Positions 17,860 to 27,801 are shown, counted from the first letter of the stretch. The stretch: DNA of 64,000 nucleotides from Chitinophaga jiangningensis (GCF_900142605.1 NZ_FRBL01000001.1:248001-312000), one strand, 5' to 3'. The notes: generated by a model not told the origin, from the letters alone. Program-made: numbers and translations.

Positions 17860-19748
17860 ATGAATCGAGTACTTTTTCTGGCAGTACTGCTTGCCATCTC
17901 CCTTAAAAATAACGCACAAGCAAAAAAACAAACCATTCCCAGCACTATCAACAAGGTAACTGTATTTACACAAGGCGCTCAGGTAGAGCGTTCTGCCACG
18001 GTTGCGGTTCCACAAGGCACCAGTCAGATTGTGATCAGCGAGCTGTCGCCCGACCTGGAAGAAAAAAGCATACAGGTAAATCTTCCCGCCGACTTCACGC
18101 TCCTTTCTGTAACGCGGCAGGTCAATAACCTCCGCCTGCAGGCGCACCTGGAGGAAACCGAAGCGCTGGCAGCCGAGCAAAAGAAGCTGGAACAGCAGCT
18201 GGCAAAGGAAAAAAACAATGAAACAGTATACAACGAAGAGAAAGCGATGCTGGGGAAAAACCAGGTAGTAACCGGCGACAACGGCCTCAAAGCCGCTGAC
18301 CTGAAAGAAGCCCTGGACCTGCAACGCAGCCGGCTCTCCGAGGTAATGGCCAAACTCCTGGAAATCAAAAACAACCAGGTGGAATTAACGGAGCAGATCG
18401 AAAAAATCAACCGGCAGCTGGGCCGGTTCAGCGCCCATAACCTGCCGCCCACCAGCGATATTATCCTGAATGTACAAACGAAAAATCCTGCCTCTGGCAA
18501 ACTTACCCTTACCTACATGGTGAAAAATGCCGGCTGGATTCCGGCCTATGATATCCGTGTAAAAGACATCAACAACCCTATCAACCTGGTGTATAAAGCC
18601 AACGTATTCCAAACCTGCGGTGAAGAATGGAAGAATGTGAAGCTGGCCCTCAGCAGCGGCTCCCCGGAGGAATCCAACACCAAGCCTACGCTGAGCCCAT
18701 GGTACCTGCGTAATTTCCGGTCCGTGGACGATCTCAACATGGCACTGAGGTCGCAGGTGACAGTGAATGGCGAAGTTTCGGGTGTAGTAACAGACGGTAC
18801 CACCAGTCAGCCCATGCCAGGCGTAACCGTGCGGGTGAAAGGCCGAACCATAGGCACCACCACGGATGCACAAGGCAGGTTCAAACTGCAGCAACCCGCT
18901 GGAAATAATCTACTGGAGTTTTCCTACATAGGTTATGAGCGCCAGGAATTAAGCCCTGCATCAGCCGCATTTGTATACATGATACCTATCACAACGAGTC
19001 TGAATGAAACCGTAGTGGTAAGCAATGGAATTACGAACGAACTCCAGGGTAAAGTAGCGGGCATTACTTCATCTTCACAACGTGCTATCGCCAAAAAGGT
19101 GGATCCAATAAAGTAGTAGACATTACCGAACAATATACCCCTACCACCTTCGTATTCGACATCCCTATCCCATATACCATCTTACCAGACGGTAAAAGCA
19201 ACGTAGTAGGCGTAAAAGAACTGGAAATACCGGCTACCTATCAATATTACGCGGTTCCTAAACTGGAAAAGGCCGCCTTCCTCACCGCCGCGTTCACCGA
19301 CTGGGAAAGCCTCAATCTGCTCGACGGCGAAGCCAGCATCTTCTATGAAGGCACCTATATCGGCAAAACCCTGCTGGACCTCCAGGCAGTATCAGACACC
19401 CTGCAACTCTCTCTGGGTAAGGATAAGCAAGTGGTGGTAAACAGAACGATGCAAAAAGACGAGAGCCGGAAAAACCTCCTTGGAAGCAGGGTTACCTTCT
19501 CCCGAACCTGGGAAATAACAGTAAAAAACAATAAGGGCGTGCCTATTAAAGTAAATGTGGAGGACCAGCTGCCGATCAAAACCATCTCAGATATGGATAT
19601 CAGCAAAACAGAATATGGCGACGCCGCACTGGACGCTGAAACCAATATCCTCACCTGGCAGCTGCATGTAGCGCCTGCAACGGAGCAAAAGCGGCAGTTG
19701 AAATATGCAATAACATATCCTAAGGGACAAATTGTGAACGTTAATTAG
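17860..19748 (+). pseudogene. DUF4139 (MuiA-like) protein with inserted carboxypeptidase-regulatory-like domain, frameshifted
   Basis: The first frame (17860-19116, 418 residues) has a signal peptide, a coiled-coil DUF4140-like region (about 60-185), the start of a DUF4139 domain, then an inserted beta-sandwich (GVVTDGTTSQPMPGVTVRVKG, about 310-375) and a plug-like NELQGKVAGI. It ends at a TAG soon after the run GCC AAA AAG G (19089-19098). The -1 frame is open from there to 19748 and gives the missing DUF4139 end (VDITEQYTPTTFVFDIPIPY onward; TWEITVKN, ALDAETNILTWQL). One extra A in the five-A run would rejoin them. It could be a mutation, a homopolymer sequencing error, or slippage; the run is too short for a classic A-AAA-AAG site. 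Confidence 0.85.
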
Positions 19749-19820
19749 CTTTCCTTTTCCCTCCACCTGCGGTGGAGGGAAAAGGAAAGGGGGAAAGCGC
19801 ATTCGCGCTTTCCCCCTTTC
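19749..19820. repeat. W-W'-W paired hairpin element B
   Basis: Hairpin 1: perfect 19-bp arms 19749-19767 / 19771-19789, loop TGC. Hairpin 2: perfect 16-bp arms 19785-19800 / 19805-19820, loop ATTC. The shared word GAAAG is at 19785-19789; CTTTC stands at both ends. It fills the gap between convergent genes and begins at the first base after the DUF4139 stop. Confidence 0.9.
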
Positions 19821-19836
19821 AATATGTGAAATATAA

Positions 19837-22224
19837 TTACTGATCTTTCTTCGGCATCACCGCCTTAGGCTGCGGCTGTGTAGCCGGCTTGTTTTCCTTA
19901 GGCTCTTCTTTCTTAGGCGCAGCAGGCTTTTTCTCCTCCGGTTTATCAGCACCCGGTGTGGCAAAATCATCGCCATAACCGGAAGCATCAATATAATCCT
20001 GCTCTGTACCATTGCCGGTATTTTCCGCTTCGGCGCCTGGCGCTACGTTGGAGTTAAAATCTTCATAACTCTCATTGGCCATGCTGGCAGGCATGATGAA
20101 TTTATCGTTAGGTGTCACCTTCAAAGTAGGATCAGCATGTACTTTCTGCATGAAGTAAGCCCAGATAGGAAGACCGGTGTTGGCACCCTGTCCCATGGCG
20201 GTGGTGGAGAAATGGATGTAATTGTTTTCACAACCTACCCATGCACCTGCCAGTATCTTAGGTGTATAACCGATAAACCAACCATCGGTATTATCGTTGG
20301 TAGTACCTGTTTTGCCCCCAATTTCGCCCTGGATGTTGTAACGGAAACGCAGACGTGCCGCGGTACCACCAGGGCCGGTTACACCTTCCATCATTTTTAC
20401 CATGGTGTAAGAATCATGTTCACTGATTACTTCACGTTTTACGGGTGCAAATGTTTCCAGGATATTTCCATATCTGTCCTCAATACGGGTGATGTAAATT
20501 GGTTTGGTATTGATACCCCGCGCCGGGAACATGGTATAGGCACGCAGCATTTCATACAGTGATAAATCTACGGCACCCAGTGCTATGGAAGGATATGGCT
20601 CAATCTTAGGTGTAAAACCTACTTTATTTTTTACGAAGTCAGCAAAGTTCTTAGGCCCCAGCTGCTTAATCAGGTAAGCAGCCACGAGGTTAAGTGATTT
20701 CGCCAGCGCACCCGCCATGGTGATACTACCACCAGTGCTGCCTTCAGAGTTCTTAGGGCTCCAGCCATCGATGGTGATTGGCTCGTTTGGCAACATCGTA
20801 TACGGAGAAAAACCGTTCATGATAGCGAAGCAATACAGGAATGGTTTGAAGGTAGAACCCACCTGACGACGGGTTTTAGCCACGTGATCATTTTTGAAAT
20901 AGCGGAAATCCGGACCACCTACCCATGCTTTTACTTCACCGCTCTCAGGGTCCATCGCCATGAAACCAGACTGCAGAATCGTACGCATATACCGGATGGA
21001 ATCCATCGGGGTCATAATGGTATCAATATCGTTCAGATCCTGATCTGTATAGCTGTTCCAGCCGAATACCTTCATGCGTACCGGCGTACGAAAGGCCTTG
21101 GCAATCGTGGAATCATCTGCACCATCTTCTTTCATCTGCTGGTAACGGTCAGATTCCTGCATGAAGTTGTTCAGCTCCTTCTGCCAGTTTTTCCACACGC
21201 TGCCGGTTTTGATATTGTTTTGTGCAAACAATGATTTCTGCAGGGTTTGCAGGTGATGACGCACCGCTTCCTCCGCATATAACTGCATACGTGGGTTGAT
21301 GGTAGTATATATTTTCAGGCCATCACGGTAAAGGTTATACTCTGATCCATCAGCCTTCTTATGGCCTGCACACCAGGTTTTCAGCTCATCGCGCAGTACT
21401 TCGCGGAAGTAAGGTGCGAGCCCTTTATTATGGTCAATTTTATTATAGTGCAGTACAATCGGTTTGCTTTTAGCAGTAGCAGCTTCGGCAGCGGTGATAA
21501 ATTTATTTTCCACCATGTTGTCGATCACCGTATTGCGGCGGCTCAGCGCCATTTGCGGGTTACGGCGCGGGTTGTAAAGCGTGTTTCCCTTCAGCATACC
21601 CACCAGGATGGCCGCTTCTTCAATAGAAAGATGGCCGGCATCCTTGCTGAAGAAGGTGCGGGCACCATTCTCAATACCGTATACATTATCACCGAAAGAA
21701 ACGGTATTTAAATAAAGTGTTAAAATTTCCTGCTTGGTAAAATTACGTTCCAGTTTAATGGCGATAATCCACTCCTGTAACTTCTGAAACCCGCGACTGA
21801 TGGGGTTGGTAGCTCTTTTTTTACCGAGTGCATCTGCCTGGAGGTTGAGGGCCAGCTGCTGTGTAATGGTGCTGGAACCACGTTTTTTACCTATTAATAA
21901 GTAGAAAGGAATAGCGAAAGTACCTTTGGCATCGATACCGGAGTTGTCGTAGAAGCGACTTTCCTCGGTGGCGATCAATGCGTTGATCACATTTTTGGAG
22001 ATCTCATTATAGTCGCTGCTGGAGCGGTCTACCTGATAATATTTTCCTAAGATGGTTCCGTCATCGGCAATCACCTCCGCTGCCAGTGCGGCGCGTGGGT
22101 TTTCCAATTCCTCCATGGATGGCATGTTGCCGATCACACGGAAGTTGATAAGTAATATTAGGAGAACAATAAATGCTAATACCCCAAATGCCACTCTCCA
22201 CAATATTTTCACCGATTTTTTCAT
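19837..22224 (-). CDS. mrcA: Penicillin-binding protein 1A (bifunctional transglycosylase/transpeptidase)
   Basis: 795 residues; polymerises glycan strands and cross-links peptides of peptidoglycan. One N-terminal membrane segment (residues 8-30). The GT51 domain has ATEESRFYD (catalytic Glu87/88) and KRGSSTITQQLALN. The transpeptidase domain has the nucleophile in GSTFKPF (about Ser456), an SLN motif (KSLNLVA) and KTGTT (about residue 640). A long disordered tail rich in Pro, Lys and Glu (last ~70 residues) follows, common in Bacteroidota PBP1A. The stop lies 17 bases from a paired hairpin element. Confidence 0.95.
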   Translation of the reverse strand: MKKSVKILWRVAFGVLAFIVLLILLINFRVIGNMPSMEELENPRAALAAEVIADDGTILGKYYQVDRSSSDYNEISKNVINALIATEESRFYDNSGIDAKGTFAIPFYLLIGKKRGSSTITQQLALNLQADALGKKRATNPISRGFQKLQEWIIAIKLERNFTKQEILTLYLNTVSFGDNVYGIENGARTFFSKDAGHLSIEEAAILVGMLKGNTLYNPRRNPQMALSRRNTVIDNMVENKFITAAEAATAKSKPIVLHYNKIDHNKGLAPYFREVLRDELKTWCAGHKKADGSEYNLYRDGLKIYTTINPRMQLYAEEAVRHHLQTLQKSLFAQNNIKTGSVWKNWQKELNNFMQESDRYQQMKEDGADDSTIAKAFRTPVRMKVFGWNSYTDQDLNDIDTIMTPMDSIRYMRTILQSGFMAMDPESGEVKAWVGGPDFRYFKNDHVAKTRRQVGSTFKPFLYCFAIMNGFSPYTMLPNEPITIDGWSPKNSEGSTGGSITMAGALAKSLNLVAAYLIKQLGPKNFADFVKNKVGFTPKIEPYPSIALGAVDLSLYEMLRAYTMFPARGINTKPIYITRIEDRYGNILETFAPVKREVISEHDSYTMVKMMEGVTGPGGTAARLRFRYNIQGEIGGKTGTTNDNTDGWFIGYTPKILAGAWVGCENNYIHFSTTAMGQGANTGLPIWAYFMQKVHADPTLKVTPNDKFIMPASMANESYEDFNSNVAPGAEAENTGNGTEQDYIDASGYGDDFATPGADKPEEKKPAAPKKEEPKENKPATQPQPKAVMPKKDQ

Positions 22225-22303
22225 GCGCGTTCTGATTTGTTTAATGGCTAACTCAGCTATGAGTTGACCGACAAAGCTAATGGAAATTTCGGGATTTGTA
22301 TAG

Positions 22304-25300
22304 TTACTCGGTCACGTAGTTGTCGGCAAAGAACTTACGATAACCAGCCAAATCCTTGGTACTGTTTAGTAATATGAAGTTATCCCGGGAGATTACAAAG
22401 AAGCTGTAATCCGTTGGCCTGATCCGCGGAATGATGTTGTTGGACGCTGCATCTCTGATTTCATCGAAGTAGGCCAGTGCCTTGTCTTCGTTAGGAAAGA
22501 TCCTGAAAATCAGCATAATATCATTTGGTGTAAGCACGAAGCTTCCCACTTCAATTTTATCAGTAGCATGTTTGCTGGCGTTGTAGCGGGCAAACTGATT
22601 CAGTCCTTCATCCATCAGGTCTTTGGATACCCTGTCGAACGACAGCACCACAAAGAAAGGATTGTTGGCATCTACCTTATACGGTGTTACTGGTTTGGGC
22701 GGTGCAATCACGCTGATGGCTGCAGGCTTATTGCCGGTAAGTCCGGCTGCTACCTGGATACTGTCGGCCTTTGCTTTGGCGGTATTTACCTTATCGGTGA
22801 ATACCGGCTGTGGATTTTGCCATGGATAACGCATAGATACATCTTCATCCACCAAAGGCGTGCCATCACTGTTCTTTTTCACTTCCAGGGCTATTAAATA
22901 ATTATATATTTCCTTACGCTGCTTCAGGGCGGCCATCAGTGACTGTGCCTGCGTAAATATGGCGGAATCAGCGGCGTATTTATTCATCACGTATTGCACA
23001 GCTGACTCGGAGCGGTTTACTGAATCTGTTGCAAAAGTAGAATCCGTTTTTACGATAATCATGGCCTGCAGGAGGTCAAACTTAGGCTGCAGGTAGTTGA
23101 GTCCGTATACAGTGTCCACCTGGGCACGCATAGCAATCGCATCAGCATAGTTCCCATTACGGAACGCCGTATAGGCGGAATCGTAAGCGGCGCTGATGGC
23201 TTTCTTTTTACCGGCATCAATATCTTTTAGGCCACCGAAGCGGATGATATCGGCAAAATTCGTTTGTCCGTACTCGTTAAGTACCTGGTTTTTATACCTG
23301 CTGGCGATGTCGGTCCTGTTTTGCTTTCCATTCCAGACGTACAGGGAGTAAAGTACTTCTGCTTTACGCGGGTGGTCAGGATACAACAGCAACAGTGAAT
23401 CATAGGTTTCTATGGCCAGTGGTGCGTTATCGAGTTTATCGTAATAGAGTTTACCGAGATCGAACCAGGCGTCCTGGCATTTGGTGCGGGAAGCGCGTAA
23501 TTTTTCAGGGGTGAGCGGCAGGCCGGCTGCGAGGACATCTGCGGTCATGCTGTCTGCCGGTACAGCGGGCTTAGCATCCGCAGCGGTAGGTGCGTTAAGC
23601 ATATCACCGCCGCCCCCGTTGTTAGCAGCGATATTGGCGGCGCCTGTCTGGCTTCTTCTCCAGTTATCCGCCAGTTGCCGGTTACCCCAGCGGCGTCTGA
23701 ATTCTGAATATCCGGAAGATTTAGCGGCTACATTGTAGAAATACCAGTCGCCATTACCTTCTGCCTGTGGGGAAAAGGCGCCAGGACCGTTGCTTTGCAT
23801 GGTGCTGGAGGCGGTGTAGTTATCGGAGTTGGAGCCTTTATCTTTTTTCTCGTTTTTCTTTTTATCGGCGGCTTCCTGGCGGATGGTGCCGGCCATTTTG
23901 GCGAGGAAAATGTTTCGGTCTGATTCCGGCATGGTGGCGATGCGTTGGAGGCTGTCCTCACGATGGATCAGGGCCACGCGGGCTGCTACATCTCCCAAAA
24001 CATTTTTACGGGTATTGACCAGGTCAAAATCCACAAATTCCGGCGTCATGGTGCCGGCGGTGCTGTCGTAATATTTTTTTGCTTCGGCGTAGTTACGCTG
24101 ATCGTAGTAGATATCGGCGATGCCCTTGTAGGTGATGGTGCGTTGAACGCGGTTTTCACTGGGCACTTTCAGCGATTTCTGCATATATCCCAGGGCGGCT
24201 TCCGGATCTTTCGGGTAGGAGATAGATCCCATGGTGTAGAGGATACCGTCCCGGTAAGGTTCAAATTTCTGTTTTTTCAGCATATGACGGAGTGCGTCGA
24301 TGCTTTGCTGCGGGTTACCACCTTCGCGGGCCGCGTTGAGCCGGGCGATCTGCACGCGTGCCTGGAAGTCCATCATGGGATCGGGCTTCTGGTGGATCAC
24401 GCGTTTGAACTGGTCGATGGCGGAATCCGGCTGACTTTCCAGCGCATACAATTGCCCGAGGATGAACGACATCCTGGCTTTGGCCACTTTATCATGGCTT
24501 TTATCGATGGCGGTCTGCAAAGGCGAAATAGTTTCGTGGTAGCGGCCCTGGATATAGTTGCTATAGGCGCGTACCTCTGCCAGCGAGCCTTCCAGACGTT
24601 TTGGAAACTTAGGATCGTTGGCCAGGAGGTTGAGCAGGGCTTGTACCTCGTCGTAATCTTTTAATTCCAGCAGGGTACGGGCGCGCCATAAAAACGCATC
24701 GTTACGGGCCCGTTTGTGGCGGAATGGGGTAAGTACTCCTTTTGTATTTTCTTTTGAGGAGACGGAAATCTGATCGTTTTCAGTAGCGCCTACGACTGTT
24801 TTATATTCTTTCTTGTTTTTAGGGGCGAAAGCCAGGTTGGTATACTGGAATGTTTTGTTGGCGTTTTCGAAATCTCCTTCATAGAAATAAGCGCGGCCCA
24901 TCAGCACATAGCAGTCCGGTATCCATTTGCCGCGGGGATCATGGAGTTGAATGCCGGTAGAGGCTTTTTCTATCACCGAATCCAGTTCACCTTTGCTGAC
25001 GTTCTGATTTTTTGCGGTAAACGGATAGAAAGGCAGCAGTACATTATAGTTATCCTGCCCCTGGCGGTTCACCGAGCGAACCACTCTGTCGAGTTTAGTG
25101 CGGGCGTGGAAATAGTAGTTATAGCGGGTGGCCAGGTTTTGCCAGAAGGCGCGGTAAAGGGTCCAGCGTTTTTTCTCCAGCATAATTTCTGCCGGGGTAC
25201 GCCTGTCCTGAACTTTTGCTTCTTTGGGCTTAAATAAAGGTTTAGCCTGGGTAGTATTACCCTGGGGATTGCTTTGCTGGGCTTTATTTTGGGGTGGGCG

Positions 25301-25405
25301 CTGCGCCTGGTTGCGGGGCTGATTTTGCGCCCAAACCGCTGGTACTCCCATGCACATTAAAAAAAGTAAAGCAAAATATCTTCGTAATAACTTGATGCAA
25401 TTCAT
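22304..25405 (-). CDS. sprE: T9SS/gliding component, SprE/PorW-like TPR protein
   Basis: 1033 residues with a signal peptide (to about residue 27, VWAQ) and a Gln/Pro/Asn-rich linker. Tetratricopeptide repeats cover about 150-480 (CYVLMGRAYFYEGDFENANKTF, YKGIADIYYDQRNYAEAKKYY). A middle segment reads GDWYFYN...SEFRRRWGNRQLADNWRRS, which is diagnostic for SprE/PorW. More TPR-like helices and a beta-rich C-terminus follow. SprE/PorW is a periplasmic part of the type IX secretion system, linked to gliding. I see no clear lipobox, although family members are usually lipoproteins. It agrees with the T9SS cargo gene at 4113. Confidence 0.85.
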   Translation of the reverse strand: MNCIKLLRRYFALLFLMCMGVPAVWAQNQPRNQAQRPPQNKAQQSNPQGNTTQAKPLFKPKEAKVQDRRTPAEIMLEKKRWTLYRAFWQNLATRYNYYFHARTKLDRVVRSVNRQGQDNYNVLLPFYPFTAKNQNVSKGELDSVIEKASTGIQLHDPRGKWIPDCYVLMGRAYFYEGDFENANKTFQYTNLAFAPKNKKEYKTVVGATENDQISVSSKENTKGVLTPFRHKRARNDAFLWRARTLLELKDYDEVQALLNLLANDPKFPKRLEGSLAEVRAYSNYIQGRYHETISPLQTAIDKSHDKVAKARMSFILGQLYALESQPDSAIDQFKRVIHQKPDPMMDFQARVQIARLNAAREGGNPQQSIDALRHMLKKQKFEPYRDGILYTMGSISYPKDPEAALGYMQKSLKVPSENRVQRTITYKGIADIYYDQRNYAEAKKYYDSTAGTMTPEFVDFDLVNTRKNVLGDVAARVALIHREDSLQRIATMPESDRNIFLAKMAGTIRQEAADKKKNEKKDKGSNSDNYTASSTMQSNGPGAFSPQAEGNGDWYFYNVAAKSSGYSEFRRRWGNRQLADNWRRSQTGAANIAANNGGGGDMLNAPTAADAKPAVPADSMTADVLAAGLPLTPEKLRASRTKCQDAWFDLGKLYYDKLDNAPLAIETYDSLLLLYPDHPRKAEVLYSLYVWNGKQNRTDIASRYKNQVLNEYGQTNFADIIRFGGLKDIDAGKKKAISAAYDSAYTAFRNGNYADAIAMRAQVDTVYGLNYLQPKFDLLQAMIIVKTDSTFATDSVNRSESAVQYVMNKYAADSAIFTQAQSLMAALKQRKEIYNYLIALEVKKNSDGTPLVDEDVSMRYPWQNPQPVFTDKVNTAKAKADSIQVAAGLTGNKPAAISVIAPPKPVTPYKVDANNPFFVVLSFDRVSKDLMDEGLNQFARYNASKHATDKIEVGSFVLTPNDIMLIFRIFPNEDKALAYFDEIRDAASNNIIPRIRPTDYSFFVISRDNFILLNSTKDLAGYRKFFADNYVTE

Positions 25406-25642
25406 GGATGCCAGGGTGTATAGGCTTTATTATATAACTTCCGGAACTAAAAAATATTTTAAAGATACTACAAAAATGTTGAAAATAAGACAAACTGCCA
25501 ACCATTAATGCACTGATTATCAGTGGTCAAAAAGCTACTCCCGACCCAAAAAAATCTTTTCAACGATGTAGATACCAGAATACGAAAGAACAAATAAAAC
25601 AAATATGATTAACTTTAGCCGCCTGAAAACGAAAAAATTGCA

Positions 25643-26047
25643 ATGGCAAGGAAGGGGAATAAAAATAAAAGAAGGAATTTAGAGAAGCTCAGTCATAATT
25701 ATCGTTTGGTAATTATGAATGATGAGACCTATGACGAAGTGACGTCGTTCAAATTGTCGAGAATGAGTGTTTACATCGCACTGAGTACCCTATTTGTATT
25801 ATTGGTGGCTATTACCGTGGCTACAATAGTATTTACGCCATTGCGTTATTATATTCCCGGTTATGGTGATTTAAAGCAGCGCAAGGAATTCATTCACCTG
25901 AAGATGCGTGCAGACTCCCTCGAATCGGCCGTAAATGCCCGTGATAAGTACCTGGATAACATCAAGCAGGTGATCAATGGCGAGTTTACCGGCAAGCTGG
26001 ATACTACGATGATGAAAGTGCCCAAAGTGGACGGCAGCACTTATTAA
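25643..26047 (+). CDS. Membrane-anchored stub resembling the N-terminus of M23 peptidases
   Basis: 134 residues: a basic start (MARKGNKNKRRN), YRLVIMNDETYDEVTSFKLS, one membrane span (about 44-66), YYIPGYG, then a short coiled coil (LKQRKEFIHLKMRADSLES) and a stop. This layout matches the N-terminal part of Bacteroidota M23 metallopeptidases usually found beside bactofilin, but the LytM catalytic domain (HxxxD, HxH) is missing, and I found no continuation in the following 110 bases. It is probably a real small protein that keeps only the anchor, likely a membrane partner of the bactofilin 111 bases downstream. Confidence 0.7.
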   Translation: MARKGNKNKRRNLEKLSHNYRLVIMNDETYDEVTSFKLSRMSVYIALSTLFVLLVAITVATIVFTPLRYYIPGYGDLKQRKEFIHLKMRADSLESAVNARDKYLDNIKQVINGEFTGKLDTTMMKVPKVDGSTY

Positions 26048-26157
26048 TGTTTTGATACATATTGAGGATCAACCATATTTGAATTATCAATAAATCTCAA
26101 AATATTTAATTTATTTTACATCGTTTTAACTTTCAAACCTGAAAAACCTGAAAACCT

Positions 26158-26586
26158 ATGTTTAATAACAATTCAAAGTCTAAGGGTGACAGCAAAAGCA
26201 TGTTGCCTTCTTCTACTATCAACATCATCGGAAGCGGCACCAGCATCCAGGGTGATATCGTGTGCGAAGGTGATATTCGTATCGATGGTCAGGTAAACGG
26301 CCTGGTTTCCACCAAAGCTAAGATAGTAGTAGGTCCGGAGGGAGATATTACCGGAGACCTTATTTGTCAGAGTGCCGATATTCTGGGTAGAGTAACCGGA
26401 ATCATCAAAGTTGAAGAGTTATTGTTCCTGAAAGGGAATGCACATGTGAAAGGTGATGTATACACCGCACATTTCGAGATGGAGCCTACCGCCAAATTCA
26501 ATGGCCGTTGCTACATGGGCGATGAACAGCCGGAAGAAACGCAGAAACATGGAAGATCAGTCCTCACAGAAGCCGAAGCGGAATAA
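26158..26586 (+). CDS. Bactofilin
   Basis: 142 residues with the central bactofilin beta-helix (INIIGSGTSIQGDIVCEGDIRIDGQVNG, LVSTKAKIVVGPEGDITGDLICQSADI, KGNAHVKGDVYTAHFEME), flanked by short polar tails. Bactofilins polymerise into cytoskeletal filaments that localise cell-wall enzymes. An M23-type membrane stub precedes it, and atpZ overlaps its last 38 bases, so the cluster 25643-27801 is probably read together. Confidence 0.93.
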   Translation: MFNNNSKSKGDSKSMLPSSTINIIGSGTSIQGDIVCEGDIRIDGQVNGLVSTKAKIVVGPEGDITGDLICQSADILGRVTGIIKVEELLFLKGNAHVKGDVYTAHFEMEPTAKFNGRCYMGDEQPEETQKHGRSVLTEAEAE

Positions 26587-26788
26587 GCCCGACAACAACG
26601 TTGGTACTATTATGCGCTACGCTGGCCTTGCATTCCAGATGATGGCTACGCTTGGGCTTGCAGTTTTTATTGGGTACAAGCTGGACCAAAAGATTGGCTG
26701 GCGGTTCCCGGTATGCTTAATCGTTTTTTCTTTAGGGGGTTTAGTCGTAACTTTGCGGCAAATTTTAAATGACACCCGCAGGAAATGA
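26549..26788 (+). CDS. atpZ: AtpZ/AtpI-family protein
   Basis: 79 residues from the ATG at 26549, overlapping the bactofilin stop by 38 bases. Two membrane spans: AGLAFQMMATLGLAVFIGYKLD and a second ending LGGLVVTLRQIL. AGLAFQM...GYKLDQ is typical of AtpZ, which with AtpI helps assembly of, or ion supply to, the F-type ATP synthase. A longer frame to 26453 lies inside the bactofilin coding sequence and does not look like protein. ATP synthase structural genes are not present here. Confidence 0.85.
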   Translation: MEDQSSQKPKRNKPDNNVGTIMRYAGLAFQMMATLGLAVFIGYKLDQKIGWRFPVCLIVFSLGGLVVTLRQILNDTRRK

Positions 26789-27171
26789 GCGACAGATTTT
26801 TTCTTAAGTTAATTGCCCTTTTTGGCATAATCAATCTAATCTTTTTAGCGTTTAAATCCAGGTTGATGGACATCGACGCACATTTTTATGTACTGATGAT
26901 CGGCAACCTGGTACTGGCGCTAGTATCAACTTTAAGCGCCAGAAACAGCATCAAAAGCCTCCAGTCTTCTAATCAGAACGCATTTATCAGAGCTGTTTAC
27001 GGCGCCACACTGAGTAAATTAATGATCTGTATCGTTGGTATACTGGCATATGTACTTGCCTATAAACCAAACATCAGCAAACCAACTGTATTTATCTTAT
27101 TAGGAACATACCTGATATATACGCTGTTCGAGGCCGTGAGCATGTCTAAACTTGTAAGACAAAAGCAATAA
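26785..27171 (+). CDS. AtpI-like four-helix membrane protein
   Basis: 128 residues, four predicted membrane spans (FFLKLIALFGIINLIFLAF, FYVLMIGNLVLALVSTL, LMICIVGILAYVLAY, PTVFILLGTYLIYTLFEAV). Its ATG overlaps the atpZ stop (ATGA-type 4-base overlap), pointing to translational coupling. In many Bacteroidota a protein of this kind sits between atpZ and atpB, so an AtpI-like role is likely. The identification rests on topology and position, not on a clear motif. Confidence 0.65.
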   Translation: MSDRFFLKLIALFGIINLIFLAFKSRLMDIDAHFYVLMIGNLVLALVSTLSARNSIKSLQSSNQNAFIRAVYGATLSKLMICIVGILAYVLAYKPNISKPTVFILLGTYLIYTLFEAVSMSKLVRQKQ

Positions 27172-27174
27172 CAC

Positions 27175-27801
27175 TTGAAAAAAGAGGCGCCATTACATGC
27201 ATTAGCGGCCTATCTGCCAGATGGCACTTTTGAGCCGGTAATGGAGTTCATCAGCAACTATAAAGTACACCTGACCATCACGCGTGAGCGGGCCAGTATC
27301 CTGGGCGATTACCGCCATCCGGATGGTCATGGAAAAGGACATCGGATCAGTATCAACGGATCACTGAATAAGTATTCTTTCCTCATCACATTGCTGCATG
27401 AACTGGCGCACCTTACCACTTTTAACAAGTACGGCAACCGCGTTGCCGCACATGGGAAAGAATGGAAAAGTGAATTTTCCTGGATTTTAAGTGGATTTGT
27501 AGGAAAAAACTTCCTCCCTAACGATGTAGAACAGGCCGTGCGCCAAAGCATGGCCAATCCGGCTGCCAGCTCCTGTGCAGATGAAAGTCTTATGCGTGTA
27601 CTCAGCCGCTATGACCGTAAAAAAGAAAATCATTACCTGGTAGAGCAGCTGCCGCCAGGACAATTATTCCGCACCAAAGACGGACGTATTTTTCGAAAAG
27701 GAGAACGTATCAGAAAGCGTTACCGGTGTGAAGAGGTGGCTACGAAAAGGTTGTACCTCTTTAGTCCTGTGTATGAAGTGGAGATTGTCACAAACACATA
27801 A
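27175..27801 (+). CDS. SprT-like zinc metalloprotease-domain protein
   Basis: 208 residues from a TTG start, 3 bases after the previous stop; the next ATG (27241) would cut off the conserved opening KKEAPLHALAAYLP. HELAH at residues 75-79 with a third His at about 93 (AAHGKEW) forms the zinc site of SprT/SPRTN-like proteins. The C-terminal part (FRTKDGRIFRKGERIRKRYRCEE) is basic and could bind nucleic acid. Family members are linked to DNA-protein crosslink repair in eukaryotes; the bacterial role is unclear. Confidence 0.82.
   Translation: MKKEAPLHALAAYLPDGTFEPVMEFISNYKVHLTITRERASILGDYRHPDGHGKGHRISINGSLNKYSFLITLLHELAHLTTFNKYGNRVAAHGKEWKSEFSWILSGFVGKNFLPNDVEQAVRQSMANPAASSCADESLMRVLSRYDRKKENHYLVEQLPPGQLFRTKDGRIFRKGERIRKRYRCEEVATKRLYLFSPVYEVEIVTNT

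Noticed and set aside
17860..19116. Programmed -1 frameshifting in the DUF4139 gene
   Set aside because: The site is C-AAA-AAG without the preceding A of a classic slippery heptamer, and no strong downstream stem was seen; mutation or read error is simpler.
19749..19820. Reading element B as a plain rho-independent terminator
   Set aside because: There is no clear T run after either stem; termination may be a side effect but does not explain the shared boundary word.
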